Shown piece by piece: positions 25,060 to 36,000 of a stretch of 64,000 nucleotides of DNA (position 1 is the stretch's first letter; each line of letters opens with the position of its first letter). The DNA is from Otis tarda (lineage: Eukaryota > Chordata > Aves > Otidiformes > Otididae). Below the pieces are notes generated by a model. That model did no database searches and was not told where the DNA came from. It saw only the letters and a program-made list of their open reading frames with translations. Both the position numbers and the translations under genes were made by a program. The stretch lies in contig CM048554.1 in NCBI GenBank assembly GCA_026413225.1, forward strand, positions 69,866,463 through 69,930,462. The letters are read 5' to 3'.

Positions 25060-25480
25060 AGGGATTAATTCAATAATGTTTTATTAATGTTCTCAAATAA
25101 CACACAATATCACTGCTGGTAAAATGTGTGGATGACACATAGATTGCTGGAATAGCAGATAATAATGATGAAGTCATTAAAGTTGTTGGTCTGGGCCAAC
25201 TCAAACAAATGATGTTTTTAAATGCCAAATATGTCTTGACCAAAGCATCTGGACCATGCATGTGAAACTAAATACTGCACATGAAATAGGGATGCAGTGA
25301 GAACCACACAGGATGAGCAACTGAGCATGAGCTTCCAGAGTGATGAGGAGGTGAAAGGGGGCTCATGAAATCTGTGTAAGTATGTAAATAATGGAGCAGA
25401 GTTTGGGGACGAGTGTAGTTCTGTATACGACACTGGTGAGGCTAGCAACAGAATACTAGAGGAGAAATTTCCAAGAACTG
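25060..25480 (+). mobile_element. Ancient CR1/L3-type LINE fossil with degenerate RT active site
   Basis: Sense-strand text near 25111-25145 encodes L-L-V-K-C-V-D-D-T-stop-I, a decayed version of the LLVKFADDTKI RT motif C, followed by AGATAATAATGATGAAG in the family position. Later parts match the stretch with MSFQSDEEV (family LNMSSQCD.V) and, at 25425-25455, the ALVRP-LEYC region. Many stops and small deletions. The order of motifs is correct for one collinear fossil. Confidence 0.65.
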
Positions 25481-28400
25481 TCACTGCCTTCACACACAAA
25501 CAGCAACCTTGCTCATTGCCTTTTGCTCATCACATCCTATTCCGCCTTTGTGTAACATCCATTGGATAAAGTATATGAGTTGTTTCAGGAGCAGGAGAGT
25601 GCTGTAACCACTGGGCAGCACAGCATTACCATGCTTGCAGCCCCTTTCCCTCCGCCCCTGCTTCTTCATCTTTGGTATCAGTGCTGTTCAGTGCCCCATC
25701 CCCAGGTCAGAGCAGTAGTGAGTGCCCCTCTAACTCACACTCCATACCCGAGCATCCCCACAGCCCGATCTAGCGTACAAAACAGAGACAGGAAATGTGT
25801 ATCCCCTCAGGTCAAACTGTAGTCTTCTCATCATTAAGAGCATTTGGTGCAAATATCCTGTTATACAAAAAGTGGAGAGGGAAACCAGTTGTGTTTTTAA
25901 GGGCCGAGACCTTCTTGGTTTTTTTGAAAGACAGGGTCTAGGTCACTCCTGACAGCAGAGAGGCTGTGAATCCTGAGTAGGTGGAGTGAAAAAACATGAT
26001 TTAATAGCCCTCCCCAGAGGAGGCACTCAGTCTCCTAACCCTTTCATGGCTGTACAGTGAGGCAAAAAACACAATACATTTAGTGAACAGAACTTGACTT
26101 GCCCATTACATGACAACTGGCAAAGTGTTATTTATTCTAATCAAAATACATGCAAGCATTTACCTTACTGATGGGGCCTGATGTATGACTGCTTGGTTCT
26201 GGGCTTTTGGACAACATATATCAGTTAAATATACTTTTTTTTTTTTTAGTCAGATAAATCTTTTCAAACACACTACATTTTTGATATTCTTAAAATAAAA
26301 TGCTTGCATAGTAAAACAATAAGGTAAAAGTTTATTACAAATCTTCAAATAAGCCTTCTGACAATGAGAAAGTTAGACTCACAAGGTTTCTCTTTGCTTA
26401 CTACAAACAAGATAAATGATACATTACAGATTTATGCTATAAAGAAGAGTTGCCCTTCCTTAACATGTCATTTTTCTCAGATTACATAGCTGAAATATGC
26501 ATACATAAACTATTATTGTGGATTAAGAATATAACAAGTTATTAAATATACATTTACTGTTTAATTTCCTTGGAGTCAAAGCACTGCTGAAGATTAACCC
26601 TTCGAGCTTCTTAGAAAACACAGAAATGTCTAATAAGGTTTTTATGTTAGAACTTCCCAATTAACTAGTTTAGATTGCTCAGACTAACATTTCAGACTCA
26701 TGCATAAATACATCACAAGATAAATTAATCTTGTTGCTCTACTAACAGAAACTCTTTCTCTCACTAAACTAAAATATATACATATACCCAAAGTCCAAAC
26801 ACTGTCTTGAAAACTTTTAGGTACTCATTCAAAAGTATACCTGCCTTCTGCTTGCATACACAGTGTTTAAAAGAGTCTTAGTAAATATCTTCCTAAATAT
26901 TAAAATGTGAAATTTTGACAAATATAATAACTTGGTCAGTACTAATATCCTCTCTTCTATGCTTGGATCTGACAGGAAGGTCACTTTGGATCATCTCCAT
27001 GTCAGAAAAAAAAAAAAATCTGACTCCTGACTAACCCATGTGTTGAAAGGCAGACTCATGCCTTTGCACTAGCACACACACTTGTTCTCCTCCTAAAGCA
27101 GGCAGGAGAAGAGAAGGACCTTTTGAACCCCTCTTCTCAAGAAGGGGCCTTGCCTTCATATCCAAGGAGAGGGAGGAATGCATGCAAGTTACAGTCACAG
27201 TAAAAACTAAAGGTATGTTAGGACATAAAATGTCTCTTGTTCTTTAAAACAGATGTTTTGAGTTGTCCTCTGTAGCCTCCCGGTTCTCCAAGGAGCTCCA
27301 TGCCATCCAAGCTGGAGACTCAAGACAACTGGAGAGACAATACAAGAGGTCGTGGGCTGAGGGATGAGGCACATAATGCAGACCCTCTAAAAGGAAGGTT
27401 TGGAGCTGCAGTCTGAAGTCACTAAACCATCTGAAGCTGCACTGTTATTATGAATTCTTCCTCCCCTTATATTCACAGTTGCATTTTTATTTACGAATAA
27501 TGTGCTCAATCCTCTAGCATGAAACCAAGCTAGCTCCTAAGCTTAATGAGTTTGTTCCCTATAATCCCAGAGGAAAATTATTATTAAAATACAATGCCTT
27601 TATGCAAGAATTTAAACACAGTAGAGGTGCAGCTAATTAATGTCTTTTAGAGATACCAGCCATCCTGAATAATGCGTAAATACAAGTCCAGGAGATCATA
27701 CTGCTGCAAAACCCATCAGTGAGGTGCAATAGATTGCTATGATTAACAATTTCTAACAGATTCCCATGGAAGGAATGATTTATTTCCAATTAAAAAAAAA
27801 AAAAGCCTTGGCTGCATAATAGGGAAGCTACCACTTGCTTCTGTTTAAAAAGAAGATCTGAAATTTATAAACTAGTTTGTGTACAGCATTTTCTTTTCCT
27901 GCTGTGATTTCTTTAAATTATCTTCTAACTACTACTGACACCATTTACTTTTTGTTCATTAGCCTTAGGTGACCCTACCGCAGAATTCCCACAACAAACC
28001 AAGAAAATACTGTTCAATACTATACAGTAATCATTGTTACCATCCACCCCTCCACGGAAATGTGGCAGGCGACAAAGAGGAAGCCAAGAGAATGATTTTC
28101 AGATTGGAAAAAATTATATAGATAGTTGAAGGTATAGGTATAATTGTAAGTATAGATACAGATAGACTGAGAAGCTGTTCTTCACCAGTGATAAGAAAAA
28201 CATTCAAAAAACAAACAAGCTTCCACATGGCAGAAGGTCAGATGATTTTATCTTGAAAACAGAAACAATACTGAAAATTATATATGTCATATACCTGTAT
28301 ACAATTCCACTGTGAATGAATTGAGTCACCAGGAGCTATACAGTCCAGTTCCTCTGAACCTACATAATAGCTGCCCACTGTTCCTAGTGCTGCCCTTCAG

Positions 28401-28845
28401 ACACGCTGCTATGTGTAAATCTCCTGTCTGGCACCATTCTTAGGCAATCCCATTTTCACAATGCAGCTTTTAAGAGCCAGCAGTGATTTAAATGCATTTT
28501 TTTCTCAGTCTTAGCCCTTTGAATTGTAGAACTGTGATTTTAGAGGAATTAAATGACAATAAAGCAATTTTTTTTTTCTAGTCGTATTTATCTTCTGCAG
28601 GCATGTTGCCCTCAAGAAGAAAATAAAGGATCTTTCTGGATAACAAAGCCTGCCTTTAACACCTTTATGGACACCAAACCTGGTTAAAGTCTGCATGCTA
28701 GACAGATTTTCCAGCTGGCTTGCCCTTGCACTATTGTTTTAGAAAACACACTGATCTCTCTTTGAAAAAAAAGCCACATTTCCTCCATTTTTATACAATG
28801 TACTCCACAAGAACCAGACACAGAATACAGCTCTCTGCTTACTTC
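25481..28845. other. Intergenic DNA, no gene seen
   Basis: AT-rich, with A/T tracts at about 26230-26248, 27007-27019 and 27792-27804. No exon or repeat family recognised. Confidence 0.5.
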
Positions 28846-28850
28846 CCTTC
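28846..28850 (+). repeat. Target-site duplication, left copy
   Basis: CCTTC immediately before the LTR start, matched by CCTTC at 30002-30006 immediately after its end. A 5-bp duplication is typical of class III (ERVL-like) integrations. Confidence 0.85.
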
Positions 28851-29023
28851 TGTCATGGTTTTGTTAGTGAGGGGGGGCCTAAGGCGGTAGCTTCTGCAGG
28901 AAACTGCTAGAAGTCGCTCCCCTTTGTTCAGTGGACTTGGCCAGGCCTAGGGCAGACCTGCTGCTGGCCAAGGTCGAGCCGATTGGTAGCAGAATGTCCC
29001 ATGATAAGGCCTCTGCCATAACG

Positions 29024-29030
29024 TATTTAA
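29024..29030 (+). promoter_or_regulatory. LTR TATA-like box
   Basis: TATTTAA, preceded by GC-balanced U3 sequence, in the position expected for the U3 core promoter of the solo LTR. If used, transcripts would start near 29055 and include a very long R region. Confidence 0.55.
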
Positions 29031-29329
29031 GAAGGGGAAAACAGAAAAAAAAAAGAGAGAGAAGAGAAGATGTGAAGAAGCTGAGCGGGGGCAGAGGCGC
29101 AGAGGGGGAGGCGCAGGCCTCATGGGCCTTGCAGGCCTCACCCTCTGGCCTCTTGCCAGGCGGCCAACTGGGCCCGACTCGGCCCGGTCCGGCTGCAAGA
29201 AGTGGAAGGGAGATGAGAAGTGAATAAGATGTAAAAAAAAAGATCCTGAGAGACATCTACCAGCCTGTTGTGAGGAACAGCTGCAGACGCCAAGGTCAGT
29301 TCAGAAAGGAGGGGGAGGAGTAATGCGGC

Positions 29330-29625
29330 TCCTGGCCAAGATTCCCCTGCAGCCTGTGGTGACGACCATGGTGGAGTAGGTTGTCCCCCTGCAGCCGATG
29401 GAGGTCCACGGAGGAGCAGAGATCCACTTGGAGCCCATGAAGGACCCCGTACCAGGGGAGGTGGATGCCTGAAGGCGGCTGTGGCGTGTGGAGGGCCCAC
29501 TGGGACAGCCGTTCTGGAGAGACTGTACTCCGTGGAAGAGATGACCCAAGCTGGAGCAGTTCCACGAAGGACTGTGGCCCGTGGGAGGGACCCCACGATG
29601 GAGCAGGGGAGGAATGTGAGGAGTT
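29330..29625 (+). repeat. Decayed ~45-bp tandem repeats inside the LTR
   Basis: Six or so imperfect units share the words GGAGCAG, CC(C/A)GTGG(A/G)AG and GACCCCA(C/G). The copies differ by substitutions and small indels, so the period is only approximate. These repeats raise the local G+C and generate spurious open frames on both strands. Confidence 0.6.
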
Positions 29626-29810
29626 CTTCCCCCGACCATGAAGCAGCGGTGTGAAACAACGTATGATGAACTGACTGCAACCCCCATTCCCTCTTCCCCG
29701 CTGTGCCGCTCGGGGCGGGGAAGGTAGTAGAGATAATGTTAAGCTTGGGAAGAGGGAGGGGTGGATGGAGGTTATCTTGTTCTCTGTCTCATTATCCTGC
29801 TGTTTGTAGT

Positions 29811-29816
29811 AATAAA
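29811..29816 (+). terminator. LTR polyadenylation signal
   Basis: AATAAA at the R/U5 side of the solo LTR, followed within 40 bp by the T/GT-rich stretch AAGTCTGTTTTGCC. Spacing to the TATA-like box is about 790 bp, implying a long R region. Confidence 0.65.
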
Positions 29817-30001
29817 TGAATAGTTTTCCCCAAGTCAAGTCTGTTTTGCCCGTGACGGTAGCTTTAAGGATTTCTCCCTGTCCTTATCTCAAACCTTGAG
29901 CCATTTTCTTTCTTATATTTTCTCTCCCTGTTCTCTCGGAGGGTGGGGGGAGTGAGAGAGAGACTGCGTAGTCTGGTCCTGATCGGGCCTGAACTACGAC
30001 A

Positions 30002-30006
30002 CCTTC
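30002..30006 (+). repeat. Target-site duplication, right copy
   Basis: CCTTC directly after the LTR terminal GACA; identical to 28846-28850. Confidence 0.85.
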
Positions 30007-33000
30007 CTTACCAAGTCTCCCCTCACATTATATTCAACATGGGCATCAATCAAGGGCAATGGCCTTGCTAATAGACATCTCCTGATTTCAAAAACAGGGA
30101 AAAAATAATTCACTTTTCCTAGTTAGACTGTCACCTAGTTCCAGACATAGTGGGATTCACATATCCCAATTTTGATGCCTGCACTGAATGTGTCTACATT
30201 GGAGTTAGTCCCTTAGCTCCCTTTACAGAAAGTGACAGGCTCCACAGAGCACAGCTCATCTCCTAGGTGAGATGACCCTAACGATAAATTTTCTTCTCTG
30301 TTGGTCAGAACAGGGATCCAGACAATTACCTCACATGTAGATGTCTAGAGTTGGGTGAGATGAATTTCCTTCATGTCTTAAATGATAGCAAGCCCCTATA
30401 GCACAACAGCCTTTGAAGAATCATGAAAGAAGACAGCTCTTATAACAACCAGATCTCAAATCCATTAGTGTTGCACACTATATAAATCTGTAGCATGCAA
30501 GCTATTTTTAGTGAGAGTAGGAAAACCCATACTGGGCAAGATGAAAGTTCTGACTAGTCCTGTTTCTGAGAGTGGGCAGCAGCCAATCGCCAGGAAGTAT
30601 ATGAGAATGCTGCAAGCAGGAACTGATGCTCCCCTGGTGAACTGTTGGAATACTTGGAGCCCTGTGTCTCAAGATCTCCTTGAGCCAGTGGCCATATTTT
30701 TTTGCATTAAATGACCCTAGGTAAATAATTATTTTATGAATATATTTTTGGAAGTTATACATGCTTTCAGCATCTACAGTGCCCTATGGCAATGATGTGA
30801 AGATTTTAATTAGAGGTTGCATGAAGATTCACCTTCTTTGCATACATCCTGAATGTGCATAACTGACAGGTCTGGATCTTTTTCTTCTCTCTTATTGACT
30901 CACTCTCTCTCTGGTGTTCTTATTTTGGCTTCCTTGACATACATGAGTTCTTTGTCTATCGTGGTATCAATAAGTGTGTTTGTAGAAAGTGCTTCTGACA
31001 TAGTATGTCTGACAATTGTAGGATTTTTTATGCCTCAGAAGAAGGCATCTTTTTCTGTCCCCAGGTGAGACTGGATGAGGCAGAAACTTTGGGATAAATG
31101 AAGAGGAAGGGAAAAAAAAGAATAAACCTTTGAATGGATGAACATGCTTCTGAAGGGCTGGAGGCATATACTAATCAAATCATGACCTCTCTGAAAGTCA
31201 CCTAGCAAACTAGAGAAGCTCTTCCAAACAAAAAAAAGTAAAAAGAAAATTTTGTTCCTCAGAATAGTTTATGCATTTCAGAATTACATTTGTCTCAAAT
31301 TATAATGAAGTGTAAAAATTGCAAAAGTTTTAACAAAATAAAATATCCAAGTTGAAGCAAAAATATTTTGTGTCGTTGTTTTAACATATCATCAAAAGAA
31401 AAAGTATATCAAAATAAATGTATCCAAACTATTTTAAAAATTTACTTTGAACATGTAGAAGAGGTTGAAATATTTCATAATTTCAACTTTGCTATATCCA
31501 AAATCTTCAGTAGGAAAGAGCTTCTTGGACAAATTCTGACCAGTCTCACTCAGGAAAATTGGGAAAGCAAAACTTCATGGTGGAAAAAATTCAAAGTCTT
31601 CAAATTTTCCCCTCCCACCCTGCCTGCCTCATCACACAGATGCAGGCAGTTTCTGATGATCCCTGATGCTGGGCTACAGTAAGGCATCCAAACAGGGAGA
31701 CATTAATCATCTGTGCTCTGGAATTATGGACCTCACTGGCTGTGGATGTCATGAAGGTAATAAAGCTGAGCGATGAGTTGCTTAAATTTATAGAGCAGGT
31801 GCAAGCATTAACTAAACTTTTCAGAAAACTAGTCGTACATTTTAAGATAGGAGTTAATGATCTGATTATTTTTCTAGTTCACTAAATCAGCAAGTAAGTG
31901 ACTTACAGTGTCCTCTTATTCTTTTTAATCTTATTTGAGTGAATCAGTGAAAGGAACTGATATATATTTGCTATCTATGACTTATTTTGACAGAAGCCAA
32001 GCAACAGAACAGCTTCAGTCTAAGAGATTATCTTTCATGAAAAATTGTGGTAATTTGGCATTTAAATTTATTATGACGCAGAACCAAACATGATCTGAGA
32101 ACAAAACATGGCCTGACACTTCCTTCAAAAAATGTAATATTAATAATTCAGACTCATAATATCACTTTAACATTAATAATAAGAATAGTGGGTTTGATTT
32201 TTTAAAAAAGATAATACTTTAACCAATTTAGTTATATGTTATACAATCAATTTTTAAATCTAAGCCATTTAGAGAAAGAAAATCAAAGACAAGTCATTTT
32301 AATCAAAATGCTCTTGCAAATAAAGACTGCAAACTGGAACATTAAGATCAATACCAGTAACGCTACAAGCCTCTGGTAGTTTTCCTCACAAAATAAAAAG
32401 TCCCTTTGGGAAATTCTTTCAGCTTGGAAAAGCTGACAGTTTTATTCTCTGCCTTCCCAAAATTAGTTCTCTGATGGCACCACATTCCTCCCTAGGGTGC
32501 AATAGTTTTATTCAGTGAGGCTATGTGACAAAAATCCCACAGAAACTAAAATCCATATAAAGTACCGTTTATAAAGAAGAGGTTTGTGTATCTCAAATTC
32601 AAACCAAGGAGCTGTGCTGTATCTAGCCTCTATGGCCCCTCATTATTTAGTGGCTTCAGCCCATAACATAAACTCACTTCTGCAATCGGAAACCTACAAA
32701 TGTCACTCTGCAAACACTCAGTGGTGAAAGGCATCAGGCAGGCGCCTCTTCATTATGTGGCTTCCAACAAATACACAACTTTCTCTGATAGACATTTGTA
32801 ATAGATAATTTCTTATCTGAGCTTAATAAATAAATAAATTTAAAAACAAGGCAAAACAAAACAGCAGTCATCTTATTAGTGCATTTTTTTTTTTTGCACA
32901 AGGGAAAATAATGAGAAGGTAAAACTAATTATCGCCAGGGGAAAATACTCAAGCAAAACCATGCTATTTGCATTTTATTGTCTCTGCAGAGGTGTAAATT

Positions 33001-36000
33001 GCTGTCATCTTTGGCTTTATATTGCACTGATAAGGTGCTTCCAGGAAAGGGAAACTAGGCAGAAAATTGGCATCATTATGCATTTCTGATATGCTTATAT
33101 TTAACAATTACAAACAGTCGATCTTTGAATAATAAACTAGGGAGGATTAAACAGTCAAAAATAAATGTCTGCAGCTGCAAGGTTATGAAAACATCATTTG
33201 ATGGATTACCTTGAAATGGTAAAAAAAGATTCACCTCTCCACCTTCCCGAGAAAACCCTTATACAAAAACCACCACAGCATCAATAAAATTAGAAGATGA
33301 GGAATTGGCCATAAATGAAGACTAAGGAAATTTTTATGTAGTAGATCCATCTTCTTCCTTTCATAATGCAGGGACATTAGCAGAGAAATGTAAAGGCGAT
33401 GAGCCCAAACTTAAAGAAGGGAAGAAGCAATGGTAGTCGGTCACATTCTCATTTTCCCTGAAAACCTCTCTAAGAGCCTCCACAAAAACAAATGGCGAAG
33501 GAGGTTATTCACAGGCATTACAACTTGAGGTCAATCTCAGTTAACACCTGAATTTTAGTTAATACACACTGCGTTGCAGTTGCCTAAAGCCTTATAAAGA
33601 GGCAGTTTTCTTACAGTGAGGGATTAGATCTCTTATTAATTTAGCTGATTTACACACTTTACTAGCAGATATATTGATTTTCCTCCTTCTTTAATTCTGG
33701 AGCTTGAAGACCATCATACCCTAAAGTGACTGCACACCATACCACTTGAAGAGATTATGTATCTAAGAGGTATCTTTGCAAGGGTTTTCCAAAGACTCTC
33801 TTCAGTGCTGCATCTTTATTTTGTGATGGAGTTTATAATTTTTTCAAATTACACTATATATCAAATGTTTTTAATGACGCTATAATAACATAAGAAGCTA
33901 TTATGGTTTAGCCTGGTTGTACAGGGGTGCATCACCTTGATGCACCACACTGGCTGAGATCCATGGCTACAGTTTTTTTTAAAGAAGAAGAGAAAATCTT
34001 ATGTATGAGGAATTAAATCAAGAACTATCAGCATAAGTTGTGGTATGCCAGTTCTATGTTTCTTTTTTTTTTTTTGTTTCTGCAAACAAAATGTTTTATT
34101 TCTCCTTGAGGTCTTTGCTATATGAGCATTAAAAGCATCCAATAAATCAAATAAAACCTTAATGCAAAAAAATTTCCAGTTGACAGTATGATGCACAGTG
34201 ATACCGCGTACTTTCTTCTGAGCACTTTCAGATTTCAGAGTATTTTCTTGTTGGTTTTTGGTAGCTTGATCTGAATTGTAGCAGTTTATACACATTAAAA
34301 AAAAAAAGAGAAAGAATTGTAAAGCTTTTTAATATGTTGTCTTTTTCTACCATTGTGTTAATTTAGAAACTAATTAAAAGCTTCGTATTTCATATTCAAA
34401 TTTTATAAATTTTCAGTTTATACATTGAACTAAAAGAAAAATTGATTTTTTTTCTCATTAAGATTAGCATTTTGCCAGCTTCTTCACTGAGGTTAGCCTT
34501 TATGCAGTTATTCTAGGAAGTGGATACAACAAGGTCAGTCTGATTCTCACGTCACTGCTTCATGAGGAAGACAGTACATGTCTGTTAAAAAAAAAAAGTA
34601 TTTATTTCCAGAGATTGAAATATTGCTATCAAATAATACAAGTGTTTCCTCTAGCATTACCATTACTGGAAATAAAATATAAAGAATTATATTTCGTTAA
34701 TATTTTTAATTAATAATTTTTTTCTGTAAATTTGTGAAGAGGCAATGTGTTAAATTTTTCACAAAATACAAAAGTTAAAAAGTTATAGCTCTGAACAGAA
34801 GATAATGATAGTGTAAAAAAAAATCTCCATTTTGACCAGTGTGACGTATTTTTGCTACTTACGCAGTTTCTCAGTTGCTAATGTCCAGAGTTTTCAACAG
34901 TTAAGTTGATGGATGAATGGAAGAAAAATTAATTGACAGCCTGGTAACCTCTCCAAAGGGCAAGGGACATTGTCAGTCAGGGTTCAGGTACTGGAAGGGC
35001 TTTTGACCAGCCAACCATCTGTAGATGTCTCAAAGGCCAAGTGCTATTCTTCCCCACTATTCAGCTCATGAGAACGAAACCAGCACTGTCAAGATGCATG
35101 CAGGCAATGAGACAAAATACTTTATTTTCTACTGTCATAGGGAATTTTCAGCTTTGTGAACACTTACTATCTTTATATTATGCTCAATAGGCACAGAGTT
35201 CTGTAAATACCACCAGTACTACTGAAATTAAAAACAGCACTCCCAGTTTCACTGCCCAATCTTGTGTTCTACACCATTACAGTGCTATTGTAGATTGCAC
35301 CAAAGTTGTGCTAGCATGACAGGCAATTAGTTCCCCAGATGAGTCTCCCAGACTCCTGCACATCCTGCTGACCATGCTTCCACACTGGTGGGAGTTATGC
35401 TGACACTCTCCCTTTGGCTGGGTGTCATGTACCACCTCCTGCCCATACAGAAACACCAGTGCCTGGCAGCATGGGCTTGCTCTGCTCATCATCAGGGAGC
35501 AAAAAGCATTGCTCTTCTCTGCCCATCTACCTGCTTTTATGGCACTACATGTCTAAACTCTCTGTGTAGCCCTAGCATAGGTCCCCACTGGATCCCGGTT
35601 CCCTCAGACCCAAGCCAAGTCTGGTACTCTTTCCCCCATCCTCCAGCCCATCGCCTGCTCTCCTCTGGTAGGAACTGAAAGCGCTGGAGTCGCAGGTGAG
35701 ATGCAGGATGCTCCAGCCAGCTCCCACACCAGGGCTGGGCAACCTCGGCATGTCATGCTGTGCTGTCATATGTCAACATGAGCTTTGAAGCATCTGTCTT
35801 CTTCCCGAAGATAACTGACATTGGTAAAAGGGCTCCAAAAGTTGGGGCGGGGGGCCAAGCAGCCATGTACATGCGCACACAGAAGCACACACTGGGATCA
35901 CGTTGCTTTCAGGGGAAAGCATCCCAGCAACATACAAATGGACTGAGGCATTGCAGCAAACCACACCGGCTTATAGGGGCCTTAATTCTGCTCAGTAAGA

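Larger units (their letters stand above)
28851..30001 (+). mobile_element. Solo LTR of an avian ERVL-like endogenous retrovirus
   Basis: A 1151-bp unit starts TGTCATGG and ends CTACGACA, so its tips form the TGTC…GACA inverted repeat expected of an LTR, and it is bounded by 5-bp direct repeats (CCTTC). A TATTTAA box lies at 29024 and an AATAAA at 29811 followed by a T/GT-rich stretch, which set the sense direction. The middle (about 29330-29625) carries decayed ~45-bp repeats with words like CCCGTGGGAGGGACCCCACG and TGGAGCAG. The downstream text CCCCAAGTCAAGTCTGTTTT then GCCCGTGACGGTA is characteristic of LTRs common in bird genomes and assigned to ERVL-type proviruses. No gag, pol or env and no second LTR are present, so the provirus was reduced to one LTR by recombination between its ends. 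Long open frames on the minus strand here (180 codons twice) are by-products of GC-rich repeats, not genes. Confidence 0.92.

Noticed and set aside
29138-29838. Two minus-strand open frames of 180 codons
   Set aside because: They overlap in different frames inside the solo LTR's GC-rich decayed repeats and run opposite to its transcription; repeats with few AT-rich stop codons explain their length.
33900-33946. TTATGGTTTAGCCTGG as the start of another LTR
   Set aside because: Similarity to some avian LTR starts is limited to one short word; no LTR end, signal or duplication follows.
33926-33946. Hairpin as a microRNA precursor
   Set aside because: The stem is only 9 bp with a 3-nt loop and does not extend to a precursor-sized hairpin.
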